The notes: generated by a model not told the origin, from the letters alone. A stretch of DNA of 64,000 nucleotides from Algoriphagus sp. (GCA_021298245.1 JAJTDZ010000002.1:122540-186539); one strand, 5' to 3'; positions 51,554 through 60,623 are shown, numbered from the stretch's first letter. Numbers and translations: made by a program.

Positions 51554-52321
51554 TTATCGGACAAAGACCGTCTTGGTGCTGCTAGAGAAAGGTCCATCTA
51601 ATTCCTTGTTGTCCTTTCGAAGCAATTGAATTTTAAGTTGATGGTCTCCTTTTGGAAGATTAGTAATTCGGATAGAATTAGGCGAAGTAACTTCGGTACT
51701 GTCTCCACCGATGAGGACCTTTACTTTCAAATTATCCAATGCCAAGTCTCCTCCCAAAATCAAAAAATCGAGTAAAAGAGGCTCTCCAAAAGCCAAAATT
51801 TGTCCATTTTTTGGAAGATTTACAGCTATATAAGGTTCTGCAGAATAGGGGAAAGCTCGAGAGTCACCTACCATAAAATCCCGATCCACATAATTTCCAA
51901 AATTTTTGAGTGCAAATCCCTTTTCATCTACCAAATAGGCAACTACTCGGTAAGTGCCTCGAGTCAATTCTTTTTGGAAAATTGGCGAGGAATATCCCTC
52001 TGGATCACTTCCATTCAAAATCATCCTAAGCCTAGGACTAGAGGTAGAGGCAGCCCGGAGAGGGAAATTTTTTACATTAAACTCAAAGGGGACCTTGCCT
52101 GGTTTAAAAATTTGATTTCCTAGTGGAGTGTATAGCTCTACCATGGCATCGGGATAAAAGGCCAATGAATCCATGCTACTAAAAGAAAGCTGAAGCGAAT
52201 CTGAAGTAGCTTGGACCACTTGTACACTATCTTGAGCAGTTTGCGCCCTCTCCTTGTTGTCAGCAGCACAAGAACTCAGTAATAAAGAAAAGACCACAAA
52301 GGAAAAAAGGATTTTATTCAT
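51554..52321 (-). CDS. Lipoprotein of unknown function (255 aa)
   Basis: The signal peptide ends in LLSSC (Cys18). The remainder looks beta-rich: VELYTPLGNQIFKPGKVPFEFNVKNFPL and a second similar stretch around LPKNGQILAFGEPLLLDFLI suggest two Ig-like sandwich domains. Each starts with a G-x-x-x-x-x-G-x-P-type strand, but I do not recognise a named family. The track's start is 16 codons upstream; ATG 52321 gives the proper signal peptide. It is divergent from the oxygenase gene across a 77-base gap with promoter-like boxes on both strands, and upstream of serS. Confidence 0.8.
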   Translation of the reverse strand: MNKILFSFVVFSLLLSSCAADNKERAQTAQDSVQVVQATSDSLQLSFSSMDSLAFYPDAMVELYTPLGNQIFKPGKVPFEFNVKNFPLRAASTSSPRLRMILNGSDPEGYSSPIFQKELTRGTYRVVAYLVDEKGFALKNFGNYVDRDFMVGDSRAFPYSAEPYIAVNLPKNGQILAFGEPLLLDFLILGGDLALDNLKVKVLIGGDSTEVTSPNSIRITNLPKGDHQLKIQLLRKDNKELDGPFSSSTKTVFVR

Positions 52322-52398
52322 GAAATCTCCAAGATTGATACTAAAGATATTTATTTTTGAAGAATTCAAGTGAAGTATTACGTAAACTACCCTCTTCT
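52322..52398. promoter_or_regulatory. Divergent promoter region
   Basis: Plus strand: TATTTTTG at 52352-52359, a full TAnnTTTG match, 40 bases before the oxygenase ATG. Minus strand: TTG, 17 bases, then TATCTTTA, a 7 of 8 match, just before the lipoprotein ATG. The two boxes overlap in opposite directions, so their use may be mutually exclusive. Confidence 0.45.
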
Positions 52399-53376
52399 AT
52401 GGACATCTTATTTGATGAAGTTCCAAGTCTAGATCTCGCAGATTTCACATCTGGTAATCCGGATAAAAAAAATGCCTTTGTAAAAAAACTGGGTGAAGCC
52501 TATCAAAATATTGGTTTTGTGGCTATCAAAAATCATGGTCTTTCTCAGGAGCTACAAGACAGATTGTATGCCTCCATTACTTCCTTTTTTTCTCTCCCCG
52601 ATGAAGTAAAAGGAAAATACGAAAAACCTGAAATTGGTTATCAAAGAGGTTACACGGGAAAGGGCAAGGAACATGCCAAAGGAAGGAATACTGGTGATTT
52701 GAAAGAATTTTACCATGTAGGTCAGGAAGTTTCTTTGATTCCTGACGCTGATCCAGTAAAATCTGAATATCCTGAAAACCTTTGGCCAGAAGAAATACCA
52801 AACTTTAAGCAAGATGCTGTGGAAGCTTACCAGACCTTAGAGTATGCTGGCAGACAAATGCTCAAAGCTATTGCCCTGCATTTGGGTTTGGAAGAGTCCT
52901 ATTTTGAAGACAAGGTGATTCGTGGCAATTCTATCCTTCGGCAAATCCATTATTTTCCTATTGATAATCCTGATGCGGTCCCTGCAGATGCGGTTAGAGC
53001 CGCAGAACACGGAGACATCAATTTGATCACCTTACTTATGGGAGCAAGCGCAGATGGACTACAAGTCCTTCGAAAAGATGGAAAATGGATTCCCATCACA
53101 GCACTCCCAGATCAATTGGTAGTCAATGTTGGGGACATGCTGGAGCGACTTACCAACAAAAAACTCAAGTCAACCATCCATCGGGTGGTCAATCCCCCAC
53201 GTGAAAAGATGCATACCAGCCGATATTCCATTCCCTTTTTCATGCATCCACGGTCCGAGATGGATCTTTCTTGCCTAGACAGTTGCATTTCCGGAGCCCA
53301 CCCGAAGCAATTTCCAGACATTACAGCAGGAGAATTTCTTGAGGAAAGGCTTCGTGAATTAGGCTTAAGAAAATAA
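52399..53376 (+). CDS. Isopenicillin N synthase-like 2-oxoglutarate/Fe(II) oxygenase
   Basis: Non-heme iron oxygenase (325 aa) with the DIOX_N and 2OG-Fe(II) domains. The N-domain has LGEAYQNIGFVAIKNHG and FFSLPDEVKGKYE. The iron ligands are His and Asp in AAEHGDINLITLL and the distal His in STIHRVVNPP. The Arg-x-Ser pair that binds 2-oxoglutarate or substrate is in SRYSIPFFMHP. Family members make antibiotics or plant hormones or oxidise small molecules; the substrate here is unknown. The start was set at ATG 52399 by homology. One base separates it from the chromate-type transporter gene, so the two are cotranscribed. Confidence 0.9.
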   Translation: MDILFDEVPSLDLADFTSGNPDKKNAFVKKLGEAYQNIGFVAIKNHGLSQELQDRLYASITSFFSLPDEVKGKYEKPEIGYQRGYTGKGKEHAKGRNTGDLKEFYHVGQEVSLIPDADPVKSEYPENLWPEEIPNFKQDAVEAYQTLEYAGRQMLKAIALHLGLEESYFEDKVIRGNSILRQIHYFPIDNPDAVPADAVRAAEHGDINLITLLMGASADGLQVLRKDGKWIPITALPDQLVVNVGDMLERLTNKKLKSTIHRVVNPPREKMHTSRYSIPFFMHPRSEMDLSCLDSCISGAHPKQFPDITAGEFLEERLRELGLRK

Positions 53377-53377
53377 C

Positions 53378-54577
53378 ATGTCCGTTCGTAGGGTCAGATA
53401 CTACGTTTTTTTAAAGGATATTCTTACCCTATCGCTTACTGCATTTGGGGGGCCTCAAGCCTTATTGGCCATGATTTTAGAAAGAATGGTCAATAAGAGA
53501 GGTTATATTCAAGAGGAGGAATTATGGGAACTTAATGCTCTTTGCCAAATGCTCCCAGGTCCAGCTTCTACCCAATTGATTACCGCCATAGGTTTACGAG
53601 TAGGTGGACCCAAACTCGCTTACCTCACCCTATTGGTCTGGATCCTACCGGCTACCTTGGTGATGATTTCGGCGGCTATTCTAATAGATTTTTTAAAAGA
53701 AAAAACCCCTGGGGCACTAAATTTTGCCCAATTTATACAGCCTATGGCCATAGGTTTTATCATTTTTGCTGCGCAAAAAACCATAGGTAAAACAGTAAAA
53801 AGTACAGAGGCTACCATCCTGATGCTGTTGGCAGCCTTTGTTAGTTTTTTCTACAGTTCCCCTTACCTATTTCCAATCATGCTTCTTCTGGGAGGCCTTA
53901 GCACTGCAATCAAGTACAAAAATCAACCCAAGGTAGAAGAGGACAAATCCCTTCAAATCAAGTGGAGCAATTTTTACCTATGGGCCGGAGTTTTGTTGAG
54001 TGCTGCCATAGCTGGGGCCATCACCAAAAACCAAAGCATTATTCTTTTTGAAAATTTTTATAGAAACGGAAGCTTAATTTTCGGTGGAGGTCAAGTGCTG
54101 GTACCCTACCTGTATACTGAGTTTGTAGACTTTAAAAAATTTCTCTCTTCTGAGGAGTTTTTAACAGGGTATGCCATTTCTCAAGGTATTCCTGGCCCTA
54201 CCTTTTCGATTGCCTCCTATATTGGAGCCCTTTCCATGAGGGATTTGGGGATAGGGGGATTTGTCCTAGGCGGGCTGATTGGGAGTGCTGGGATTTTCCT
54301 CCCTGGCATCTTCATGATTTTCTTCGTCATTCGTTTTTGGGACCAACTCAAGCTATATAGACCTGTAAGGGCTGCGCTAGAAGGGATCAATGCGGTCTCA
54401 TGTGGAATGCTAATCGCCGCTGCCTACTTGCTGTTTGAGCCTCTTGAAGCTAATTTTATTCATATTTTCTTTATTCTGAGCACCTATTCCTTACTTCAAT
54501 TCACCAAAATATCCTCTCCTGTCATCGTTACTGGAGGTATTTTTCTCGGAATTTTGGCTCAGTACTTTTTTTCTTAA
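53378..54577 (+). CDS. Chromate transporter family (CHR) protein
   Basis: Polytopic inner-membrane protein (399 aa) with two homologous CHR halves. The first has LTAFGGPQALLAM and CQMLPGPASTQL. The second has GSLIFGGGQVLVPYL and SQGIPGPTFSIASYIGA. These F-G-G-x and x-P-G-P motifs are the family hallmarks. Known members export chromate, but many only share the fold and may move other anions such as sulfate. It starts one base after the oxygenase stop, and this pairing is unusual. Export of the oxygenase product, or simple linkage, are both possible. Confidence 0.9.
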   Translation: MSVRRVRYYVFLKDILTLSLTAFGGPQALLAMILERMVNKRGYIQEEELWELNALCQMLPGPASTQLITAIGLRVGGPKLAYLTLLVWILPATLVMISAAILIDFLKEKTPGALNFAQFIQPMAIGFIIFAAQKTIGKTVKSTEATILMLLAAFVSFFYSSPYLFPIMLLLGGLSTAIKYKNQPKVEEDKSLQIKWSNFYLWAGVLLSAAIAGAITKNQSIILFENFYRNGSLIFGGGQVLVPYLYTEFVDFKKFLSSEEFLTGYAISQGIPGPTFSIASYIGALSMRDLGIGGFVLGGLIGSAGIFLPGIFMIFFVIRFWDQLKLYRPVRAALEGINAVSCGMLIAAAYLLFEPLEANFIHIFFILSTYSLLQFTKISSPVIVTGGIFLGILAQYFFS

Positions 54578-54621
54578 GTGCCTTATTTAAGTAGAAGTAA
54601 CAAGATACCCTTCAAAACCGT

Positions 54622-54651
54622 TTTGTGTTTAGATTGGAATTCCTAACTTTC
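54622..54651 (+). promoter_or_regulatory. Promoter of the CBS protein gene
   Basis: TTTG (54622-54625), an 18-base spacer and TAACTTTC (54644-54651; 7 of 8 to TAnnTTTG) end only four bases before the ATG. The transcript would start at or next to the ATG, so it would be leaderless. Confidence 0.5.
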
Positions 54652-54655
54652 TTTC

Positions 54656-55321
54656 ATGCAAGCTTCAGAATTTATAGATCATCAGGTTCCTGTGCTTAAA
54701 AAAACCGATGTTGTAGGTACAGCATTGAGCTGGATGGAAGAACTCCGTGTAGATGCCTTACCTGTCACAGATTGCAGGAAGTTTTTGGGATTTGTGGACC
54801 AAGAAGTGCTGGAAGAACTGCCCAATTCTTTGGAGACTTTGGACCAGGTACCTTTGGAAAATTCATCTTGCTGGGTTATTGAAGGAAAGCACCTTTACGA
54901 TCTCCTAGGTGTTGCATATACTCATCATTCCAAATGGGTGGCTGTAGTAGATCGTAACATGCAATACCTTGGAGTAGTCCCTATAGAGAAAGCCATTGAA
55001 ACTATAGTAAAAGACTTATCAGCCCATATTGAAGGGAGTGTTCTTTCCCTTTCTATGCAAATCAAAGAATATCAACTTTCAGAAATTGCAAGGCTAGTGG
55101 AGTCTGAAAATGCAAAAATCCTGAGCTGCCTAGTATCTTCAAATCCTATTGACTCCACTGCCATTGAGGTGATCATAAAGTTAGATAAAGTGGATGTGCG
55201 CCATATCAAAGCCACCCTAGAGCGATTTGGCTATAGGGTAAGGGAGTATTTTCGAGAAGATGCCGCTATTTCCACAGAAGAAGAGCGAATCGGCAATTTG
55301 CTCAGATTTTTAGATATTTAA
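54656..55321 (+). CDS. CBS-domain protein
   Basis: 221-residue protein with a CBS pair at about 1-120: ASEFIDHQVPVLKKTDVVGTALSWMEE is the first and WVAVVDRNMQYLGVVPIEKAIE the end of the second. A C-terminal ACT-like domain follows at about 130-215 (LSMQIKEYQLSEIARLVESEN, EVIIKLDKVDVRHIKATLERFGY). CBS pairs bind adenine nucleotides, so it may sense energy state. It precedes nadK by 3 bases and so leads the conserved run CBS-nadK-porG-uppS-bamA-skp in this phylum. The predicted promoter overlaps the start. Confidence 0.88.
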   Translation: MQASEFIDHQVPVLKKTDVVGTALSWMEELRVDALPVTDCRKFLGFVDQEVLEELPNSLETLDQVPLENSSCWVIEGKHLYDLLGVAYTHHSKWVAVVDRNMQYLGVVPIEKAIETIVKDLSAHIEGSVLSLSMQIKEYQLSEIARLVESENAKILSCLVSSNPIDSTAIEVIIKLDKVDVRHIKATLERFGYRVREYFREDAAISTEEERIGNLLRFLDI

Positions 55322-55324
55322 GTC

Positions 55325-56200
55325 ATGAATGTAGCCTTGCACGGGCTTTCCCTGAAAGCAGAATTTTTGCCAGCCATTCGTGGGCTATTCACCCAACTTC
55401 ACTCTTTGGGAATCGAGGTACGTCTTACCCCTGCATTAGAAACTCAACTCCAATTGCTTGGTCTCCCTTTGCCAACCTATAAGGTATTGAATCAGCAAGA
55501 AGATTATGTTGGTCTTGATTTTATGCTCTCTATCGGTGGAGACGGAACACTTTTGGATACCGTATGCCTGGTAGGAAGTAAAGAAATCCCCATTTTGGGA
55601 TTAAATACTGGAAGACTTGGATTTTTGGCCACCGTGGCTACCAACAAAATTGAAGAGGCCATCCTTCAATTGGCCAAGGGCAATTTCCAACTAGAATCAA
55701 GGACCCTTCTGTCTCTACATAGCTCGAAAAAAATTTTTAACGGAATGAATTTCGCTCTTAATGAATTTACAATTCATAAAAAAGACACTTCTTCCATGAT
55801 CACAGTACATACCTATATCGACGGTATGTACCTCAACTCTTATTGGTCAGACGGGCTCATTGTAGCTACACCCACAGGCTCTACGGGATATTCATTGAGT
55901 TGTGGAGGACCTTTGATTACTCCTGGAGCAAAGAATTTTGTAATTACCCCTGTAAGTCCTCATAATCTTAATGTACGTCCCATCATCGTTTCTGATGAGT
56001 CCGAAATCAGTTTCGAAATCGAGGGCAGAACAGATAAGTTTATGATCTCTTTAGATTCAAGGTCGACGAGTATTTCTTCAGAAGTGAAATTAACAGTAAA
56101 AAAAGAAGTCTTTTGTGCAAAATTAGTGAAATTGCCTACCTACCATTTCTTTGATACCCTGAGACAAAAGTTAAATTGGGGTTTGGATATGAGAAATTAA
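55325..56200 (+). CDS. nadK: NAD kinase
   Basis: Phosphorylates NAD to NADP in the cytoplasm (291 aa). The core motif is SIGGDGTLLDTV, followed by LNTGRLGFLATV, NEFTIHKKD and the glycine-rich TPTGSTGYSLSCGGPLITPG region, here cut to TPTGSTGYSLS, with PVSPHNLNVRP near the C-terminus. Length is normal. It lies 3 bases after the CBS protein gene, with which it is clearly cotranscribed. Confidence 0.96.
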   Translation: MNVALHGLSLKAEFLPAIRGLFTQLHSLGIEVRLTPALETQLQLLGLPLPTYKVLNQQEDYVGLDFMLSIGGDGTLLDTVCLVGSKEIPILGLNTGRLGFLATVATNKIEEAILQLAKGNFQLESRTLLSLHSSKKIFNGMNFALNEFTIHKKDTSSMITVHTYIDGMYLNSYWSDGLIVATPTGSTGYSLSCGGPLITPGAKNFVITPVSPHNLNVRPIIVSDESEISFEIEGRTDKFMISLDSRSTSISSEVKLTVKKEVFCAKLVKLPTYHFFDTLRQKLNWGLDMRN

Positions 56201-56290
56201 AAAATTTAACGCTGGAGCTTAACAATAATTAACCCTCTACATACCTATCTTCATTTTTTAAACGTTTGGTCCTGTATAACTTGCATCGTC

Positions 56291-57049
56291 TTGAAAAAAG
56301 TCAACTCTAAGCGTATTATTCTATTGCTAGTTGCCTGTCTCTTGGCTTACGCTCCTTTATACTCTGGCTTTGCACAAAGTTATGAAGTTGGGGCGGGCAT
56401 AGGAACAGCAGTCTATTCGGGAGATATGCTACGCAAGATTGACTATGGCCAAAATGGCCTTCAAGGAACGTTATTTGGCAAGAGAAATTTTGACAATGTG
56501 TGGAGCTTAAGGCTTGGAGTAAATATGGCTGAGCTAATGGCTGCCGATAGCATTCGGCCCATTGACGCAGTAGCATCACTTCGAAATGCACACTTCAAGG
56601 GGCGAGTCACCGAACTATCGGCTATCATGGAGTTTAATTTCCTAGATTTTGTCAACCATAAGAGTGAATTTAGGTATTCTCCCTATGCTTTTTTTGGAGT
56701 TGGCATGTCTTTCTTATCGGCAGACGGTCGAGTAAACGCTAGCCTACCTGTTGAACCCTACGAGGTTTCCACAGTAGTTATTCCTTTTGGAGGCGGGATA
56801 AAGTACATGCTCTCCGAAAACCTTACCCTCGGATTAGAACTTGGATTCAGGCCAAGCCTTTCGGATTACCTAGACAAACTAGACAGTTCCCTTCCGGCAC
56901 AATCTAGGTATGCCCTTCCACTAGATCCTAAAAGCAAAGTTCTTCCGGAAGGATTAACTTATGGCAATCCTTACACGAAAGATTGGTATTATTTTATAGG
57001 GCTTACCCTAAGCCATACCCTCACCAAGGCCAGGTGCTACACCTATTAA
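56291..57049 (+). CDS. porG: PorG-like outer-membrane protein (DUF6089 family), type IX secretion
   Basis: 252-residue exported beta-barrel. The signal peptide ends near YSGFAQ. The mature start SYEVGAGIGTAVYSGDM is the family hallmark, followed by RYSPYAFFGVGMSF, IPFGGGIKYMLSENLTLGLELGFRPS and DYLDKLD. PorG is a T9SS component that spans the outer membrane and binds the PorK/N ring. In Porphyromonas gingivalis, as I recall, porG also lies directly upstream of the uppS-bamA-skp genes, which supports the name. The start is a TTG (56291), since no ATG precedes the signal peptide in frame. ORFs 56316-56591 and 56461-56655 are shadows. Confidence 0.8.
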   Translation: MKKVNSKRIILLLVACLLAYAPLYSGFAQSYEVGAGIGTAVYSGDMLRKIDYGQNGLQGTLFGKRNFDNVWSLRLGVNMAELMAADSIRPIDAVASLRNAHFKGRVTELSAIMEFNFLDFVNHKSEFRYSPYAFFGVGMSFLSADGRVNASLPVEPYEVSTVVIPFGGGIKYMLSENLTLGLELGFRPSLSDYLDKLDSSLPAQSRYALPLDPKSKVLPEGLTYGNPYTKDWYYFIGLTLSHTLTKARCYTY

Positions 57050-57130
57050 TTAATTGCAGCGTAGGGGGATTTATTGAAAAAGAAATCCCATTTTTGTACC
57101 TCCAAAAAAGTAGTTTTCTTAGCCACTAAA

Positions 57131-57868
57131 ATGAAGGAAACCTTAGATCGGAGCAATTTACCAAGACACATCGCTATCATCATGGATGGGAATGGGCGCT
57201 GGGCTAAAAAGAAAGGAGCCATGCGCATTTTCGGGCATAGAAATGCCATACAAGCGGTGCGTGAGTCCATAGAAGGAGCGGCAGAGTTGGGTATTGAATA
57301 CCTTACCTTATTTTCTTTTTCTACAGAAAATTGGTCCCGCCCTCAGGAAGAAGTAAAAGCTTTGATGGAATTACTTGTCCAAACCATCCTTGCGGAAGTT
57401 TCGCAAATGATGAAAAATAATATCCGTTTGAATGCCATTGGAGATTTGGCAAGTTTGCCTGGTCAGGCTCATGAAAAATTGGTAGAAACCATGCAAAAAA
57501 CTTCTACCAATACCGGGTTGACTGTTACCTTAGCTTTGAGCTACAGCGGACAGTGGGAACTTACCGAAGCTGCCAAACGCATTGCTCAAAAAGTCTCTGA
57601 AGGTAAATTAAAACCTGAAGAAATCAGTCAAGAAACCTTGGCCAATCATTTGGATACGGCAGGAATCCCTGATCCAGAGCTCATGATTCGCACAAGTGGT
57701 GAATTTAGAATTAGTAATTTTCTGCTTTGGCAGTTGGCCTACACGGAAATGGTTTTTACCCCCGTACTTTGGCCAGATTTTAGAAAAGAAGACCTTTTTG
57801 CTGCGATAGATGATTTTCAAAAGAGAGAAAGAAGATTTGGAAAGACTGGCGAACAAGTAAACTCGTAA
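57131..57868 (+). CDS. uppS: Undecaprenyl diphosphate synthase
   Basis: Cis-prenyltransferase that makes the C55 lipid carrier for cell-wall and surface-polysaccharide synthesis (245 aa). The motif HIAIIMDGNGRWAKKKG has the catalytic aspartate and the P-loop-like diphosphate site. TLFSFSTENWSRP, ALSYSGQWE and MIRTSGEFRISNFLLWQLAYTE, here cut to RTSGEFRISNFL, follow, in normal order. The track's start is 19 codons upstream; ATG 57131 is preferred by homology. It lies between porG and bamA, 6 bases before the latter. Confidence 0.96.
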   Translation: MKETLDRSNLPRHIAIIMDGNGRWAKKKGAMRIFGHRNAIQAVRESIEGAAELGIEYLTLFSFSTENWSRPQEEVKALMELLVQTILAEVSQMMKNNIRLNAIGDLASLPGQAHEKLVETMQKTSTNTGLTVTLALSYSGQWELTEAAKRIAQKVSEGKLKPEEISQETLANHLDTAGIPDPELMIRTSGEFRISNFLLWQLAYTEMVFTPVLWPDFRKEDLFAAIDDFQKRERRFGKTGEQVNS

Positions 57869-57874
57869 GCGTTG

Positions 57875-59866
57875 ATGAAAAGAAGTATACTCCTTCTGTT
57901 GTGTTTGATATGGACCGTAAGTGCCCTCGCGCAGATTCGCTTGGGCCAAAGTAGGTATGCCTCGCCAAAGCCTATCAATATTTTAGAATTAAACTATGCC
58001 AAACCTCAGAAATTTAGAATAGCAGGCATTAAAGCCGTGGGGCTTTCTACTTTAGATGAAGTCGCCATCATCTCCTTGTCGGGATTGAAAGTGGACGATC
58101 GCATTGAGGTGCCAGGAGATGCCATTTCTGGTGCACTCAAGAAATTGTGGGGGCAAGGAATTATCGGAGATGTCAAAATCCTGGTGACCAAAATCGAGGG
58201 AGAAGACATTTACCTGCTTCTTGACCTCACCGAGCGCCCAAGATTTTCTCGCGTAGAATTTTCAGGGATCAATAAAACGCAGGAGGGAGAACTTCGGGAT
58301 AAAGTAAATATTAGGGGCCGTGTGGTCAGAGACGATGTGCTCAATACGGCCAAGAGAAACATAGAAAAATATTACCTAGACAAAGGCTACCTCAATACAG
58401 AAGTAAAAATCATTCAGGATCGAGATACTACCTTACCCAATAGTGTAAAGCTTCGCTTTGACATAGACCCAAAATCAAAGGTCAAAATCAATGAAATTGC
58501 TATTTATGGCAACAATGAAATCTCCGATAGAGCGATCAAGGGTAAATTAAAGAAAACAAAAGAGCACGCGCGGGTGGCCATATTCAAAGATTTCTACTCC
58601 CGTATCTTGGATGCAGACGCAAAAAGCATTTCTACTTCTGTCTTCAATACCCAGCAAGCTTCAGGAGAACAAGTCAATCAATACATCCACAAAAATTTCA
58701 AATTGAATTTTTTCAATGGGTCCAAATTTATCCCTAAAGAATATAGAAGCGACAAAGAAAAAGCCATCACATTCTACAATAGCAAAGGATTTAGGGATGC
58801 AAAAATCTTAGAAGATTCCGTCTATGATTTTACAGAAAACAAGATCAACATCGATATCTCTTTAGAAGAAGGCAGAAAATATTACTACCGAAACATCACC
58901 TTTACCGGAAATTACATTCATGAGGATGAGGTACTACTGGCCAAATTAGGTATTCAAAAAGGAGACGTTTACGATAAAGAAAAACTAGACAAACGACTCA
59001 ACTATGATCCTCAAAAAGGAGATGATGTAAGTTCCTTATACCAAGACAACGGTTATTTATTTTTTAGTATTGATCCTGTGGAAATCAATGTTTCTGGCGA
59101 TTCTATTGATTTAGAAATGCGAATTTTTGAAGGGCCGCAAGTGACAGTCAATAGCGTGGGCATTAAAGGAAATGACCGTACCTCTGACCACGTGGTCATG
59201 CGTGAAATTCGAATTCTTCCAGGTCAAAAATTCAACCGCAGTCTTTTGGTAAGGACCATTAGAGAGCTTTCTACCCTTGGGTATTTTGACCCAGAAAAAA
59301 TCAATCCTGACCTAAGACCTAATTTTGAAAGTGCCACCGTAGACATCACCTTTGAATTGGAGGAGCGACCCAATGACCAAATTGAGTTATCCGGAGGCTG
59401 GGGAGGATTTTTTGGATTTGTAGGTACTGTAGGATTGGTTTTCAATAATTTCTCCATCAAAAATATTGGGGATTTTAGCAAGTGGGATCCACTTCCTGTT
59501 GGGGATGGTCAAAAACTATCTCTACGCGTTCAAGCTAATGGTCAAGCATTTCAAAACTACTCCCTGTCCTTGAGTGAACCTTGGTTTGGTGGAAAAAAGC
59601 CAAACTCTCTAAGCTTTGCATTCAATCATTCGGTACAGCGTCAGGTAGATTACTTTAACCAAGCCGGAGGAGGAGATTTGGGTTCTTTCAAAATTACCGG
59701 AGTCACCTTAGGCTTATCCAGAAGAATTACCTGGCCAGACGATTACTTTAGCATCAGTAACTCTCTTCAATTCCAAAACTATGAATTATGCTACAGGAAA
59801 TTCAAAAAGTGTTGTTTTAAACACTACAATAGCGAGAAACAACGTAGACAATACCATTTACCCTAG
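57875..59866 (+). CDS. bamA: Outer-membrane assembly factor BamA, N-terminal part up to a frameshift
   Basis: Core of the BAM complex, which inserts beta-barrels in the outer membrane. A signal peptide (RSILLLLCLIWTVSALAQ) is followed by five POTRA domains at about 45-450 (KAVGLSTLDEVAIISLSGL, FSGINKTQEGELRD, IAIYGNNEISDRAIK, ITFTGNYIHEDE, VGIKGNDRTSDHVV). The barrel starts near IELSGGWGGFFGFVGTVGL. At about 59783-59790 the frame is lost: the reading continues with 26 unrelated residues to the stop at 59866, while the true barrel continues in the +1 frame as the next entry. The ATG at 57875 follows the track's TTG by one codon. The whole gene would encode about 880 residues. Confidence 0.93.
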   Translation: MKRSILLLLCLIWTVSALAQIRLGQSRYASPKPINILELNYAKPQKFRIAGIKAVGLSTLDEVAIISLSGLKVDDRIEVPGDAISGALKKLWGQGIIGDVKILVTKIEGEDIYLLLDLTERPRFSRVEFSGINKTQEGELRDKVNIRGRVVRDDVLNTAKRNIEKYYLDKGYLNTEVKIIQDRDTTLPNSVKLRFDIDPKSKVKINEIAIYGNNEISDRAIKGKLKKTKEHARVAIFKDFYSRILDADAKSISTSVFNTQQASGEQVNQYIHKNFKLNFFNGSKFIPKEYRSDKEKAITFYNSKGFRDAKILEDSVYDFTENKINIDISLEEGRKYYYRNITFTGNYIHEDEVLLAKLGIQKGDVYDKEKLDKRLNYDPQKGDDVSSLYQDNGYLFFSIDPVEINVSGDSIDLEMRIFEGPQVTVNSVGIKGNDRTSDHVVMREIRILPGQKFNRSLLVRTIRELSTLGYFDPEKINPDLRPNFESATVDITFELEERPNDQIELSGGWGGFFGFVGTVGLVFNNFSIKNIGDFSKWDPLPVGDGQKLSLRVQANGQAFQNYSLSLSEPWFGGKKPNSLSFAFNHSVQRQVDYFNQAGGGDLGSFKITGVTLGLSRRITWPDDYFSISNSLQFQNYELCYRKFKKCCFKHYNSEKQRRQYHLP

Positions 59867-60536
59867 GCAGGGGTCTAATATTATTTTGTCTATGAATTTG
59901 ACTCCTCCCTATGCTAGCTTAAATAATAATTTAAACGAAGAATCTCAAGATCAGGACAAATACAAGTGGCTAGAGTACCACAAGTGGATGTTTGATGCCT
60001 CCTTCTACACCCCTGTTTTTGGTTCCCCCAAATGGGTAGCAAGTGCACGAGCCCATATGGGTTTCTTGGGTTCTTACGGAAATAAACTGGGAATTATCCC
60101 TCTCGAACGCTTTGTCATGGGGGGAGACGGAATGAACTTCAATAACTTTGCGCTTGGGCAGGAAATCATTGGTTTAAGAGGCTACGAAAATCAATCCATC
60201 ACCCCAGGGAGAAGTACTCGAGGCACTGCCAATCCCGACCCTTACGGTGGAGTGGTATACAACAAATACGTCATGGAATTGAGATTTTTAGTATCTCCAA
60301 ATCCCTCTGCTACTATCTTCTTATTGACCTTTGCCGAAGCAGGAAATAACTGGGGCGATTACAAGGATTTTAATCCCTATAACCTCAATAAATCAGCAGG
60401 TGTAGGTGCTAGAATATTTATGCCTGCCTTCGGATTGTTGGGTGTCGATTGGGGCTATGGATTTGATCCCATCCCTGGCACCCTACAGCGCAGTGGACCT
60501 AAATTCCATTTTACGATCGGACAGCAGTTTAGATAA
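59781..60536 (+). CDS. bamA: BamA, C-terminal barrel part after the frameshift
   Basis: This frame carries the rest of the BamA barrel (251 aa). It has NNVDNTIYPRQGSNIILSM, the conserved barrel motif with YPRQGS, FVMGGDGMNFNNFA, IIGLRGYENQSITP (the loop 6 L-R-G-Y, equal to the VRGF motif of E. coli) and the C-terminal strand KFHFTIGQQF with the terminal aromatic residue. It has no signal peptide or own start; the ATG at 59781 is chance. It joins the upstream ORF by one inserted base or two lost bases. BamA is essential, so either the sequence has an error or the frameshift is bridged in some way. Confidence 0.9.
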   Translation: MNYATGNSKSVVLNTTIARNNVDNTIYPRQGSNIILSMNLTPPYASLNNNLNEESQDQDKYKWLEYHKWMFDASFYTPVFGSPKWVASARAHMGFLGSYGNKLGIIPLERFVMGGDGMNFNNFALGQEIIGLRGYENQSITPGRSTRGTANPDPYGGVVYNKYVMELRFLVSPNPSATIFLLTFAEAGNNWGDYKDFNPYNLNKSAGVGARIFMPAFGLLGVDWGYGFDPIPGTLQRSGPKFHFTIGQQFR

Positions 60537-60623
60537 TCTTTTCGTTTGACGATCGTTTGTTAAATAATGTTAGGAAAATCCCACATTTCATCCCTTAGAA
60601 TAAAGCAAAATAGAAAGTAAGGC

